Made by a program: the position numbers and the translations under genes
Notes under the pieces: model-generated
Database searches by the model: none
The model's input: only the letters and a program-made list of their open reading frames with translations
What the model was told of the DNA's origin: nothing
Shown here: in pieces, positions 37,901 to 48,270 of the stretch
Layout: every line of letters begins with the position of its first letter
Numbering within the stretch: position 1 is the stretch's first letter
Source of the DNA: Seriola aureovittata
Lineage: Eukaryota > Chordata > Actinopteri > Carangiformes > Carangidae
Assembly (NCBI RefSeq): GCF_021018895.1
Contig: NC_079364.1
Location: 30,976,201-31,040,200 of the forward strand
Direction: 5' to 3'
DNA: 64,000 nt

Positions 37901-38834
37901 TGTTACCACAGCTCAGGACAGGCTTTAGCTCAGGCTCCTCACAGCTCTCCGTCGGCCCATTCACCTTGTAGGTCTCAGCATAGTCTGTCACAGACAGCAG
38001 AGCTCCTGCAGCACAGCGCGAGTCGGTCACACAACAGTGGTCATTGTGATCATTTAGCCCACTCAGCAGTTAAGTAAAAACTTGCAATGCAGTTTATCAT
38101 TTTGCAATTTTGCAATAAACTGCGATGTTCAGTCAATGTTTGCTGTTTTTAAATGTTTTAGTGCAGATTTATTTGTTTGGTAAAAGTTAGCCTGTGCTGA
38201 AAATTCTTGCAGTAGTGACTAACTCCAGGAAGTTGAACCTTGTTTATGTTTTGTACCTTAAGGTCAAACTTTCAGGCACCTGCATAAATTAAAGGGTTAG
38301 TGTAATATTAGTTTATGTAAGTAGCTGTAAAGGGTTTGCTGAGTATAACACACATTGAACCTCCAGTATATTTGTTTTGCTTGATATAGCAGAAAAGCTA
38401 CAAACATTTACTAACAATGGAGGGTTTGTGAACTCATGAAAACAGTAAATGAATTGCAAATTCCTGGAAGAATAGTTGCACTATTAAAATATTGTAGGCA
38501 ACTTTAACAAGTATTTCACTCAGTAAAAATGAGATTTGATTTCTACCAGTCAGCAGAAAGTTTCGGATGACTCTCAAAACATCTTCAACTCTCCAACTAC
38601 AGTTCAGTACATACATTGATCTGGAACTGACTTCCTGTTTCTTAATAATGCCTGAATTTAAAGAGGTGAAGAGAAAAAATATGACCTTGCTTAGGCCAAT
38701 AAATAATGGGTCTATAATAGATCTTCAGAACAGGAACTAATTGTAACAACCTTTTTCTTATTTATTATTTATCTTTTTAACACCTATCTATCATCAAATC
38801 ATCCCAAAGGAGTCAGATTCTTGAGAAGCTGATG

Positions 38835-38876
<42 letters not shown>

Positions 38877-41800
38877 TTATAGACAGAGGCAGCATGTTGA
38901 ATAGTGTTCACACAGCCTCACTGTATCACAATATCCTCACAGGCTGCAGTGTATTATCCCTCCATAATACTGAAAAGAATCTCACCGTCTTTCAACAAAT
39001 CATTGGCTGTGCCATCAAAGTTTCCACACAGTCCACAGGTCTGGTCCTGGTATTTGTCATCTATTTCAATCTGTAAACACACACAAAACATACAGTAGTT
39101 ATTGGCAAGATCAGCAAGATCAGAAGTAGGTTATTATTAATTCATGGTTTTTAAGATTTCAACACATTTTTAATAAAAATTTGAATTATGCCATTTTGTG
39201 CAATCCATCTGGGAATTTGAGTCATACTCAAATTCATTCTCTCTGAGGTTATATTTCATGGTGAGTATCACTTGTAAATCAGACTACAGCTTAATGCCAT
39301 CAATTTCCATAATTCTTGAAGACACAAAATTTAGACGACATGCACAGCAACATGTATATATATATATAAGTCATGGATTGTATTTTGATTCTACAGACAC
39401 CATAAAACAGAAGGTTCTGATTTTACTGAAAGCAAGCAAATCTCTTATTTAATTGCCCATCTTAAAAAGGAACATTTGAATGTATTGCTCCAGGCTCTGA
39501 GGAGTTGATACCTCCACATGGGGGGAGCAGCTTCAACTCTTTATTCAAAAATGGTATCATTGGCAATCAGTGGCAATCATATTACTGAAACTGTATGAAA
39601 GCATAGACTCATGCTTACAGCTAACGGTTTGCAAAAAACTGTGGCTGTAGTCACTTATATGAGCTGAGTGGACTGAACTACACTGTATGTTTTCATCAAA
39701 CTTATCAAATATGCCACCCAGGTGCGGCATTGTGTCTCTTGTATATGGTTTTAAAAGCTTTGGGATAACAATAGAGTTCTGTGGCGAAGAGGGATAAGCT
39801 GTGTCTGACTGTGGCGACACAGACAATACTTGTTGTAAAGATAAGTTCAATATTGGTTTTGGTCTTTTCATGATAAGATAACATCAACCTTTTCCTTTAA
39901 ACAAGTAAAATGGCTTGTGACTGAGAGTGTTTCTTTGTACATAAGCATACATATGCATGCATACATAACAAACATGTTAAGGAACAGGCTTATGCAGTTG
40001 AAGAGCACCAGATCCTGTTTAGTTGTTTACAGCAGGGTCACAAAGTGTAACTTTGTCTTTGTGTTTAGCCTGAAAATACACATAAACACAAAACTGAGGA
40101 CAGACGCGTGCAAGTGTGAGGGTGTGGTTCATACATCCAGTGAGTCATCCCTGTTCCAGATAGCTATGATTCCCATCTTAGCTTCGACAGTGATACTAGA
40201 CGTGGTCCCCTTCACAGTCACCCCAAATGTGACGAACGGCAGAGACACCCTGCAGCAAACACACACAGTTAGTATGAACATAAGCAGCAGCTGACACATG
40301 AATGAGTGATAGACAAAGTCATAACTGTCTTCTGTGAACGACAATAAGAAATTGTATAATGACAGAAAGTCTTAAGGAATTTAGCTCCCCTCCAAAAGGG
40401 GAAATAGAGCAACTGAGGGAAGTGGCTCAACACTACAGTCATCTCTGGCAGGCTCCAATCATCTGACTGATTCAGTAGCGCCAACAAAATGAGTACAATC
40501 TAGATAGCTTTGTCTTTTCTTGCCATTTGCCACTGCGGGAAGTATATAGTTCATTTATCAGAACTTTGTTCTCTCTGAAAGTCCTAATGATAGTGGCTAT
40601 CAGTAAATGAAAAACCAAAGAAAGACTATCAAAAAGAAATAATAAATTATATATTGATGTCAAAACGTATCTCTCAACCACTAATCCTCAATTGTCTCAC
40701 TGCATGACTGAGCACCAAACTAGATGATATCACATTTTATATTGGTAATAAATTACATACTAACATTGGTAATGAAAGGGCGTGCTATCAGCTAGCTAAA
40801 CTGTAACTTAAAGTCAAAACTTAGACAAAATCTTACTGTAACATTCTTCCACATATGAACATGTGAAAATATATTGTAATGTTTACAATAACAGGTAAGT
40901 AGAATGTATAAATGTTTCAACCCCTGAGCTGTTGTTTTTACCTCTTTTGTGTGGGTTCAAGTCTTAATTAGGGGGGTCTGACCCCCCCTCAATCCACCCC
41001 AAAATTCAAATCTTGTTTATCTCTTATTTTACTGCTCCACTGGAGCACTGAGGGTTTTCTAACCAACTCAGGACGGGAAATTGAGGTATATCCTTTGTGA
41101 CAGGCAGTCTGTCATAACTCATGATTTATTGGTTATTCTGGCAATGAATAACCAAATATCAGCATACCACCAATTTGCAATACAATTTACGTGATTCCTC
41201 ATGACCTCATAGCCACTGCGGAGGTACCACATGGGGTAGACAGTTGGAAATCACTGATATATTTATTATAATGTAAAATGCTGTGGAATGGCTTCAAAAA
41301 TTTTGCAGTAATGAAGTGACAGTTGTTGTTGTTGTGCATGGGCTAAAGGAGTTTAACACAAGGTCCACATACTAGACAGTGATAGGCAGACAATGAGATG
41401 TGGGTGAAAACTTTCAAGTTAAAGAATGAACTTTACAAGCTGAACTGAACTTACGTCCTGTCATTGACAATCACTGAGCTGCCGGACAGCTCTACCACAG
41501 ACCCTTCCAGCTTCATTGTGATGCTGCTGATGGTGGGGATGTCGTTGACTACCTTGCGCCTCATCTGGATGTTAAAATTTTCATAGCTGCCCTTACACTG
41601 CGAGGCCAGGACATGGTTGCAGGTGGAGGCCAGCTGGAAAAAATCTCCATCAAAGGTCTTCCAGTGATAGTGTCCCCAAGTCGTGCACACTCGGCCGATG
41701 TGAGATGCATTAGCTACAACACAATAAACATATTACAACATGATTTTAAACTTATATAAAGAGTTACAAAAAGCTATTTTTAGGTATTTGTACCATTACC

Positions 41801-42458
41801 TGAACTCAGCGTCAGTGTGTTTGGAGAGGGAGTGAGGGTTACTGTAGTAAAGAGAAGAAATAATAATTTTTTGATTTAAAAGGGGAAAAAAAATATGCAT
41901 CAGATGTTATGTATCAGCTTGTTCCGACACTTCATTGTTATATAATGATACATAGTGAAATCATCAAATGCAATATGCCGTAGACTATTCAATAAGATTA
42001 TCTATTGAAGATACCTCATGCTGTATATATTCAGTATCTTTGGAAATATCCTCTATTGGGTTTAAACAATTCTTGGCAGCATAAGCATGAGTTTATGTGG
42101 ATTATACCAGGTACCATTATGACTACATATAAAATATATAAAACAATACCTCTGGAGATTCTTATGATGATTTTCAGACAAATACAAAGGAAATGTAGAA
42201 GTTATCCAAATAAGACATAATAACATCTAAACTCAAACATATTAAGCATCTTTCCTTCACCATACACCAACATAAACTTCCGCTAAAAGAACAGCATCTC
42301 TCCAGGACCTCCTCCAATCCTCTTATAGTTTTTTTTCTTTGGTCTTTTTGGAGTGTTAAGCTGTAAGCAGTGCATCACTAACCAGTCTGAGTGAGTGAGC
42401 CAACCAGCAGCATCAGGTAGATGAGCCATATTGTGAATTGGAGTCCTGTAGTCCCCAT
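4468..42458 (-). CDS. Secreted gel-forming mucin A, complete (47 coding exons)
   Basis: A complete oligomeric gel-forming mucin of the MUC2/MUC5AC/MUC5B type. The order is signal peptide, D1, D2, D'-D3, PTS, D4, C8/TIL/VWC, cystine knot. I chained 47 exons from ATG 42456-42458 to TGA 4468-4470. All have GT donors and AG acceptors, phases agree at every junction, and the total of 15,978 bp is divisible by three (5,325 residues). Most of the length is one 9.4-kb exon. It converges on TOLLIP like human MUC5B, and like that protein (as I recall) lacks GDPH in D4, but true orthology needs a tree. Unlike human MUC5AC and MUC5B it shows no CysD module in the PTS. Role: disulfide-linked polymer that builds mucus. 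Blocks are annotated separately. Confidence 0.93.
5809..10675 (-). CDS. Mucin A VWC-type region with inserted Ser/Gly/Thr minisatellite
   Basis: Exons 10554-10675, 10429-10460, 10175-10343, 9018-9113, 8364-8404, 6796-7293 and 5809-5907. It is Cys-rich with VWC-like spacing ([62 protein letters not shown]). The 498-bp exon is exactly 166 codons. It reads [20 protein letters not shown], then 14 SSGTGQ-type repeats, then the Cys segment [17 protein letters not shown]. The matching exon in mucin B is only 120 bp, so the repeat is an insertion. Other frames of this exon are also open (His/Gln and Asp/Pro readings), but only this one joins both neighbouring exons in phase. Confidence 0.88.
6945..7222 (-). 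repeat. 18/21-bp coding minisatellite (SSGTGQ / SSGTTAA) in mucin A
   Basis: Fourteen units with a core read on the - strand as TCA TCA GGA ACA GGA CAA (18 bp), mixed with 21-bp units ending ACA GCA GCA (four of these, one with CCA). Every unit keeps frame because 18 and 21 are multiples of three. Each unit adds three or four potential O-glycosylation sites. It is in phase with exon 6796-7293. Confidence 0.93.
10966..15754 (-). CDS. Mucin A post-PTS cassette and D4 assembly (VWD4-C8-TIL)
   Basis: Exons 15477-15754, 14345-14510, 13711-13958, 13363-13546, 11853-12066, 11121-11293 and 10966-11035. The first exon completes the Cys cassette ([17 protein letters not shown]) and then adds about 50 Thr/Ser-rich residues before a Pro-Pro-Arg-Lys end. 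VWD4 opens [17 protein letters not shown]. The position where MUC2 and MUC5AC have GDPH reads SRAH (13930-13941), so the known Asp-Pro self-cleavage is not expected. The 11853-12066 exon has another Thr-rich insert ([20 protein letters not shown]). C8 ([20 protein letters not shown]) and TIL ([12 protein letters not shown]) follow. Confidence 0.9.
11425..11530 (+). repeat. Dispersed teleost repeat fragment in mucin A intron
   Basis: Contains the widespread fish sequence CATTCACACTCACATTCTCA ... TGCATGTCTTTGGACTGTGG ... GAGAACATGCAAACCCC. Recognised from memory of teleost introns. It lies in the intron between exons 11121-11293 and 11853-12066. Confidence 0.6.
12067..13362 (-). other. Mucin A intron, 1.3 kb, nothing recognised
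   Basis: AT-rich intron between the two D4 exons. No exon, RNA gene or clear repeat is seen. Confidence 0.6.
16002..25415 (-). CDS. Mucin A giant PTS (Thr/Ser/Pro tandem-repeat) exon
   Basis: A single 9,414-bp exon without a stop codon (about residues 1231-4368). It starts with a Cys-rich cassette ([18 protein letters not shown]...TDGLGHC). It then runs through about 3,050 residues made almost only of Thr, Ser, Pro, Val, Lys and Glu, and ends in the start of a second Cys cassette ([13 protein letters not shown]), split by the next intron (donor GTAGGT). The repeats are heavily O-glycosylated in known mucins and give the gel its extended, hydrated bottle-brush form. No CysD (WxxW) module interrupts it. 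The opposite strand is also open for 9.2 kb, which is a by-product of composition. Confidence 0.95.
16250..25180 (-). repeat. 468-bp (156-aa) dimeric tandem repeat array in mucin A PTS
   Basis: The repeat unit is 468 bp, measured between identical points at 18331 and 18799. Each unit is two related halves. Half A is about 77 residues ([16 protein letters not shown] ... [20 protein letters not shown]). Half B is about 79 residues ([19 protein letters not shown] ... [20 protein letters not shown]). About 19-20 dimers fit the array. Copies are nearly identical. Irregular units occur near 16840, 19920 and 20420 (short internal duplications of a Thr-Lys-Pro-Pro-Thr segment) and half-unit skips near 17520 and 19620, as expected from unequal crossing-over. 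Confidence 0.93.
25860..30839 (-). CDS. Mucin A D'-D3 assembly
   Basis: Exons 30730-30839, 30477-30628, 29858-29996, 29193-29297, 28479-28655, 27795-28034, 27410-27566, 27118-27246, 26627-26774 and 25860-25903 (about residues 763-1230). TIL' has [11 protein letters not shown] and [18 protein letters not shown]3 has [15 protein letters not shown] and [26 protein letters not shown] is present. C8-3 ([19 protein letters not shown]) and the final TIL ([18 protein letters not shown]) follow. In gel-forming mucins and VWF, D3 supplies the intermolecular disulfides for N-terminal multimers. The first 30629-30839 acceptor was chosen so that phase and homology agree (ITTGCTSGC). The last exon (44 bp) is the least certain. 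Confidence 0.9.
26850..27005 (+). repeat. Dispersed teleost repeat fragment (3' part)
   Basis: Reads CAGTGTCTTGACTAAGGACA, then GACAGGAGGAGCTGGGTATC, then CTCTACCTCCTGAGCCATG. This is the tail of the same fish repeat family whose head is seen at 56998 and, reversed, at 790. Intronic in mucin A. Confidence 0.6.
31133..34866 (-). CDS. Mucin A D2 assembly (VWD2-C8-TIL)
   Basis: Exons 34728-34866, 34415-34525, 34146-34215, 33775-33912, 33442-33606, 33219-33313, 33002-33128, 32355-32610 and 31133-31182 (about residues 380-763). VWD2 begins [18 protein letters not shown] and contains [14 protein letters not shown]. The first Cys of CGLC is absent, which is usual for mucin D2. C8 ([10 protein letters not shown]...GVHLSGWRE) and TIL ([19 protein letters not shown]) follow. 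The last small exon continues the CxCxxGxLxC pattern ([10 protein letters not shown]). A (CA)n tract sits just upstream of the first acceptor. Confidence 0.9.
31780..32228. mobile_element. Non-autonomous inverted-repeat DNA transposon (MITE-like), 449 bp
   Basis: Two inverted ends of 31 bp match with about four differences: 31780-31810 (AGCTGTGTCCCAATTAAGGG...) and 32198-32228 (reverse complement AGCTGCGTCCCAATTCAGGG...). The interior has no transposase. A 146-codon + strand ORF inside (31875-32315) runs out of the element and resembles nothing. Target-site duplications are not clear. It sits in the mucin A intron between exons 31133-31182 and 32355-32610, only 127 bp from the latter. Confidence 0.75.
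34867..36335 (-). other. Mucin A intron, 1.5 kb
   Basis: Besides the (CA)20 tract, this holds an 11-bp inverted repeat with an 18-base spacer around 36141-36180 (TTTTATCCA / TGGATAAAA arms). No exon or gene is seen. Confidence 0.6.
34879..34918. repeat. (CA)20 microsatellite at a mucin A splice acceptor
   Basis: On the transcribed - strand this is (TG)20 ending 12 bp before the acceptor AG of the first VWD2 exon (34728-34866). It therefore lies in the polypyrimidine/branch region and could affect splicing of that exon. Confidence 0.93.
36336..41713 (-). CDS. Mucin A D1 assembly (VWD1-C8-TIL)
   Basis: Exons 41455-41713, 40135-40249, 38986-39070, 37899-38005, 36806-37016, 36555-36680 and 36336-36453 (about residues 39-380). 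VWD1 opens [16 protein letters not shown] and contains the CGLC motif ([11 protein letters not shown]). In this family CGLC is linked to disulfide isomerase-like multimer assembly. The C8 exon (EFCDRIF...[10 protein letters not shown]) and TIL ([14 protein letters not shown]) follow. The Golgi role of the D1-D2 region in packing and multimer formation is known for VWF and MUC2 and is inferred here. Confidence 0.9.
38837..38872. repeat. (AT)n microsatellite
   Basis: A run of about 18 AT units in the intron just below exon 38986-39070 of mucin A. Confidence 0.95.
41800..42458 (-). CDS. Mucin A exons 1-2: signal peptide and short Ser/Thr leader
   Basis: Exons 42383-42458 and 41800-41841. The start is the first ATG after the TATA box. 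It begins MGTTGLQFT, followed by a hydrophobic core ([12 protein letters not shown]) typical of a cleaved secretory signal, with cleavage likely near residue 23-25 (LTQT). The donor at exon 1 is GTTAGT. The 42-bp second exon adds a Thr/Ser/Pro leader ([13 protein letters not shown]) before D1. This start is chosen because no in-frame upstream ATG lies between it and the TATA box. Confidence 0.88.
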
Positions 42459-42560
42459 GTTGGTCCTGAGGACTGACCAAGTATGATAGGCCTTACCTGG
42501 AGGAAGAATCCCTTTATAACCTGCCAGTCAAGGTGGAGCTACACTGAATCCTTCAGGTGA
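42459..42560 (-). promoter_or_regulatory. Mucin A core promoter with TATA box
   Basis: On the - strand a consensus TATAAAG lies at 42512-42518, about 55 bp upstream of the ATG. This predicts a start site near 42485 and a 5' UTR of about 25-30 bases. The signal-peptide exon follows directly. TATA-containing promoters are common for goblet-cell mucins. Confidence 0.7.
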
Positions 42561-42564
42561 AAGG

Positions 42565-42620
<56 letters not shown>
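42565..42620. repeat. (GA)n tract upstream of mucin A promoter
   Basis: A purine run of about 56 bp, almost pure GA with two extra A interruptions, starting about 47 bp upstream of the TATA box. It is polypyrimidine on the transcribed strand and can adopt triplex (H-DNA) form. Confidence 0.92.
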
Positions 42621-42622
<2 letters not shown>

Positions 42623-43329
42623 ATGTGTATGTATGTGTGTATAAGGCAGTTCCACTACTCATCCCTCCTTCACCCTACATATGTTCAGTGTGGCCTGTGA
42701 CATTTACATGTTAAATAAGGGCCTGACACTATTTACAAGGTAACTACTATCTGATGAACTACAGAACAGACAGGATGCTGTGATCTTTTTCTTATCAATA
42801 CAAAAATGTCTGGCAGCAGGCTCTTAGTAAATCAGTGATTCAATGATTTCAACATGTCATGATGAGTTAAAAGGCTTATTAAGACAGAGCTTTCCTGTAT
42901 TCACTTACTTAAAGGTTAAAAAAAGATCCTGTTTTTTGTTCAGTATCGAAAAAATCTATACTGGCTTGAAAAAATGTTCAATATTTAACCAAAACCTCCA
43001 TCCAAACAACCTTAACCAACTGTTTTAGTTACTTAAACTGAATAGAACCAGGGAGGCTGGACAGCTCTGTGTGTCTGTTTATATTGCACAGTTTAAATGA
43101 AAACGGGAATGTTGCTAACATCCTTTAAAGCTTTAATAATCTGTTCATCTCATCATCACCCGCTATTTTTGCCCAAGGAGTATTTAAAGTTGTTAGGCTC
43201 GCTAGATATGAACTTTCTTGCCTTGAAAGCAGATGAGAGCAGTGACCAAAAACTGTAGTCAAGACAGGACAGTTTACAACAGCCTTCACAGTCTGTGCAG
43301 GCAGCAATCTGCAACCTCTGAGGCTGAAA

Positions 43330-43830
43330 AATGGAGCCAATGCAGAAGTGCCCAAAACTACAGTTCCTCTAATGACCACTAGAGTCTGGCTCCAACTGTG
43401 AGTCAATCCCTATAGACTCCCATTTTAAAATGTCCAACTTCACAGCAGAAATGAACATGTTTACATCCTAGTACAAAAACAGTTTTGGTCTCTATAACTA
43501 ATGTCCTCCTTCATGACAACTGTTTATATAACTCACCTGTTTACATTTTTATTAAGGCTTAAAGTCCTACATAATTGATGGTGTGCTGCTTTGAGTGACA
43601 GGTGGGTGAGCGTATGATTGCCACAAACCAGCATTCACTGACACACAACCAACCTCATTTGCGATTTGTCCATTTGGATTAGACAGGATTAGGGGTGGAG
43701 TCAGGCACTGCCAAGATGGCGAGAGTGGAGCAGCTCACTCTGAGCTTCAAAACTGCTCATCCGAAACCTGTGGGTGATGTCACAGAGGCTATGTCCATCT
43801 TTATTTACAGTCCATGACAGGAAGTTACAG
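43330..43830 (+). repeat. Dispersed percomorph-type repeat
   Basis: Contains segments familiar from many teleost introns and UTRs: CCCATTTTAAAATGTCCAAC, then ACATGTTTACATCCTAGTAC, then CCAAGATGGCGAGAGTGGAG and TTTATTTACAGTCCATGACA. Family assignment is from memory. Limits are approximate. Confidence 0.5.
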
Positions 43831-45271
43831 AAACACTCACATCCTGTTGGATCTGAGCTTGCTTTAATAAAAATGTTATCAGGCAACCCAATTGACCTGT
43901 GCTCAGTCTCCAGTGTTTTGTATTATTGATGTATGATTGATCATAACAGCATTAATGATTTAACCTTGGGCTAGCATTCTCATGTAAGGCAGCCATCACA
44001 TCAGTTCTACACTGTATGTAAATCAGCAGGACAGAGTTTGCTCAGCACTTCTGAAACTAACGAAATTCAAAACGTGAATCACTGGTCAAAATACACGAGA
44101 GGAAAGAAAGACAAGAGAAAAAGTTTATTATTTACCTGTTACTTACATACTGTACTTAACATTGTTTTTAAAAAAAAGATTTTTCACATTCCACTTACTA
44201 TTGAAGTATTAAGTGACACAAATTTTTAGTTTGGTCTTCATACTTCAAGGATAAAATTTGTAATTTTCATACTGTAGACTCAAATGATCATAGATTGCAT
44301 GCAGGCTATGAGAACTATCTGTAAGTAAGATGTATGTATTCAGTCTCTCTGACTGATAAAAGTCACTATTGACCACACAATATTTATTCTGTTGATAGAA
44401 TTAATCTTCATAGACCAAAATCTGTTGAATAAAATCAAAATTTCTCAGATTAAACACAAGGAAAGTTACCTATAAAGCTTCATGTTGGTTGAGCCAACAT
44501 CTAAACCAATCAGAGAAGAGCCAGATGTTTCCCATCATACCCTGAGGTCATCACAATTGGTGGAGAACAACTCTCACACTGGCTCCAAAAACTATGATTG
44601 CGTTGATCCTATGACGTTATCATTGCATATGTTTGAATGACATCTGAGTAAATTTGGATTAAGTTGGACAGAAATCATGCATTGTGTGGTGATCCTTGGT
44701 GACTGATTTGTGCAGGTCTGGCTCATCTCAAATGAGTGTTCTGCTACAGTTATTAGGGCTCAGGAGATGCCACTGTGTCAGTTTTGGTGTTGTACTATAT
44801 TAAAATTGTAAAAACCTGAAAAATGAACAGTTCTGGAACAAACTCCTGGACTAATGTTCTTATTGGTGCTCCAAGCCTCTCAGAGCTGCTGCTCATAGTG
44901 ATAGATTAAGGGTTAAGGAGATTTATTTACACCTGATTCACTAGTACGTACTTCCTCCAAAATGTTCACACTGACAAAAGCTCTCACCTATTTTAATGTT
45001 ACATAACTGCCAGTCATACAAATGGAAACTGGGCAGCAAACTCATGTAACCACTGTGTAACAAGGTTTAGTTTGCTTTACGTAGCTTAAATGTCAGCCTC
45101 CGTCAGTCACCACTGAGACTTGTTTTCCTGTGTGGGCTGTATGTGCTCACTGCTCAGACAATTTAGGACTTGGAGACCAGCTCTTGTACAAAATGCCTGT
45201 CCTCGACAGCTGCCATACATTCAGAACTGCAGTTCGTACCAGACTGTTGGGGTCTTCAGGGCTCGCCTGAT

Positions 45272-45389
45272 TTGTTCATGTGTCACACCTGGAGCTTGTT
45301 AGCCTGCTGCAGCTTGGTTCATGGTTAAACAACTTTTAATACCTGTCAGTGATAATACTTGTACTAAAGTAAAATGCCTTTTGAATTTG
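45272..45389 (+). repeat. Local duplicated segment, copy 1
   Basis: About 118 bp, nearly identical to 49942-50071 (shared core CACCTGGAGCTTGTTAGCCT ... TTAATACCTGTCAGTGATAA). Copy 2 carries an extra 12-13 bp near its left side. No coding content. Both copies lie between the two mucin genes, 4.7 kb apart in the same orientation. Confidence 0.9.
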
Positions 45390-47429
45390 TTTGTTAAGAG
45401 CTTTATCTGGAGAAGATAATGATGCATATTGCTTTACCTCTAATGTTGGGATTGAAGTGAACAAAAACAAAAAGACATCCAAAAAAAGCTCATTTGAGCA
45501 AGGACTCGGTCTTGTACAGAACAGAAGAACCTAAGCCTGAATTTTATCCCTGACAGCTACATATTTCTGTGTAATTTTCTTGTCCCTAATTTTTTCCTGG
45601 TCATTGACAGATTTCATATACATGCATGGAAAAATTTGTCTATGTGTGTTGTATCTGCAACCACACAGTTAATAAACTATTAGACTCTGAGCCTCTCTTT
45701 TGATTGGCTGACTCTTTTGTGAGTGATCGAATATAAATATAGCAAGTTTCAGGTAAACACTAAGAGAACCCAAATCCTGCAAGGTTGGATGTTGGGTCCA
45801 GGTATGTGGGGGACATAGCTGACAGTGGTGACTGTTTTGTATTATTACTGAAGTCCTGACGGACCTTTAATACAGTTCTCTTCAACTCTACCATAAATTC
45901 AACCCACAAACTCCTCATGGTGGTTGAGACCAGTGTCAAACCACCCATGAGTTCACTGACAAAACAAAGCTTGAAAGGTCACCAGCCAAGAGACTTTCTC
46001 CAACCCTTGGGGCTCCAATTTCACATGTGACATCAGGGTTTCTGATCTCTAACAGCCTGACATGATGTCATCTTTATCACTGTGTATTTTGTGATTTTCG
46101 ATTAACCATTTTTTTGTATCATTAAAATAATGTGGTTTGCACTCACTACAGCTGCGGGGCATGGATGGATCACTGAGTGGTCCTACTTTGCATGAGGTGA
46201 ACCAGAGCCCTCTGTGATTTCAGAGTTCTTGTTGGTGAGTCAGCGGGTTCAGGGCATCTTCTTAAAACCATGTCCACTTTTATAGGGTACAGAAAAGAAG
46301 CCATCATGAGACCTGCATGTGTGTTTGTCCTGATGTGATGGAATACGAAGGGGACTTTGCTATCCGTGTATTCATATGACCATACGAGTACGGACTATAA
46401 AGAGACTGTATGTTTCATACAATCCCATGCTTGACTCTTCTGTGCTTTAAATTATTATTAGACATGAAAATCTACATTTTGATAAATAAAATGACTTCCA
46501 GCCACCCAGCAGAGTGGATGAAAACACACTCAAGAATAAATTATCAGACACAAACAGCACTTTGACTGAATATCTAATCAATGGCTTATTCAATGTGTAA
46601 GACATGTCAATATGCAGCGGTCCACACCCATCACTCACTCAGCTATGGATAACACAATATGGCACATTGTTCAGATGAAAACACGACATGTTGCTCTAAG
46701 GAGGAGAAGGATTATTAGGTTTGTGTTGATGTCAGAGACCTGCGTAAATAAGCTGCATTGACTCAGCTCCCTCAGTCCAGGATATGCATCCTGTGGTGCA
46801 TCTTTAATAAAAACTCTGCTTTGTTTTATCAACTACAGTGTTTGTGTTGTGTCATTAATGCCACATGTCATTAATTTAACTATGTCAAGACATAAAATGT
46901 CAAGTTGTTACGCAAGATGTTACAAAATAATTCAGATTCCTTCTTAGAAGTTGAATTCTTGCACAACAGTATGAAATGACGTCTGCTCAGAAGGTGTGAT
47001 CTGTGTTAACTGTCCATTCAGATGGACTATTTTTTCATGAGAAATTTCACATTTCTTTTGTCAAACTGTCAAAGTTATTATGTTTTTAATGTACTTTATT
47101 ACTTTCACTATGAATCATTTTTTGTTCTTCTTTCCAGAGGACCAGACAGTTGTGAAGACAAATACAATTAATCATTTTGAAACTCTAAATAGTTTATCCA
47201 ACATGTAGAACAGGGGTCCTGCTTTATCCTGCTTTATTTTTTACCCCTGCAGCTACAGACGTAGCTGAAAAAAAGAAAAAACACACAATTTTCTCTAAAA
47301 AGATCGAGTTAAAGTTGATGTAGTAATTGGCAACCAAATTTCTCTATTCCATATTTAATACAACAGACATTGATTTTCATTGTTAAGTATTTTAAGTAAT
47401 ACCACAGATGAAAAAGATGAAAACAACAT

Positions 47430-48270
47430 GGACAGAAATATTTGAACCTTGAACCTAATATTTTAAACACATTCTTTTAAGGTAACTCACTACAGTCAAT
47501 CACCTTGTGGAGCTTTTAATGAGACTGCAGTCCTCAGCTGGTAGTTTGGTCCAGTCTTCTTCAGTAAATGATCCAGTTCTCTCAGGTCTGATGATTGCCT
47601 TCGAGTTTCAGATGTTTTCATTGATGTTCAGTTGGATTAAAATCAGGACTCATAACAGGCCACTTCAGAGCCCAGTGTTTTCTTCTCATCCATTCTTGGC
47701 TGCTTTTAGATGTATTGTTTTGGGTCATTAACCTGTTGAAGGAGCCATGACCTGGACATTCTGGTGCATTGTGGCTTATCAACATGCATTTTAGCAGTGG
47801 CCTCTTCCTGGGTCGTCTTCTATGGTGCAACTGGACACTGTAGTACATTCATCTTGGAGGTCAGTTTGTATCTGTTTTCAAGTTTTCCTTGGTTCTCATT
47901 TGACACATCCTTCTGTTCAATCCGGGGTCAATTTTCCTCTTGCAGCTTGGCTACGGTCCCATGAACCTTAAACCTCTTAATAATATTAGCAACTGTGGTC
48001 AGAGGAACATCGAGCTGTTTGGAGAAGGTCTTGGAGCCTTTACCTTGACCATGCCTGGCAAATATTTTCTTTCTTATCTCCTCAGAAACCTCTCCTCTCT
48101 CACACAATGATACCAAACAGCTCTGTGAGGACCTTTCTCCATTTAGTGGATGATTATAAGATTGAAGACACCTCACACTAATGGAAGATAATAGTCTATT
48201 GGAAATATCACTACAATCCAGCTATTTATTAGCACTTCTAAGGGGTATGAATAATTTTCTCTCATTTTCT
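47430..48270 (-). mobile_element. Degenerate Tc1/mariner transposon remnant
   Basis: On the - strand two out-of-frame blocks of a Tc1-type transposase are visible. At 48176-47928 is the N-terminal helix-turn-helix region (SEEIRKKIFARHGQGKGSKT ... VPLTTVANIIKRFKVHGTVA). At 47848-47618 is the C-terminal catalytic end (NTSKSSQEWMRRK; KWPVMSPDFNPTEHQ, the SPDLNPIEHLW-like motif). Frameshift and stops separate them and the element is shorter than an intact one, so it is inactive. Terminal repeats were not resolved and the ends are approximate. Confidence 0.85.
47618..48176 (-). pseudogene. Tc1-like transposase pseudogene
   Basis: The coding remnant of the element above. In intact members the protein binds terminal repeats through two helix-turn-helix motifs and cuts with a DDE catalytic triad. 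Here the paired-like N-terminal motif and the last catalytic-domain motif remain in different frames and the middle is eroded. It is not expected to make protein. Confidence 0.82.

Larger units (their letters stand above)
42621..47429. other. Intergenic region between mucin A and mucin B, first part
   Basis: About 4.8 kb with no supportable coding exon; open frames are short and resemble nothing. It holds a dispersed repeat (43330-43830) and one copy of a local duplication (45272-45389). Enhancers for mucin A could be here but cannot be seen from sequence alone. Confidence 0.65.

Noticed and set aside
42283..42480. 65-codon - strand ORF over the signal-peptide exon
   Set aside because: It is in another frame. 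The frame starting at 42458 gives a signal peptide and splices in phase.
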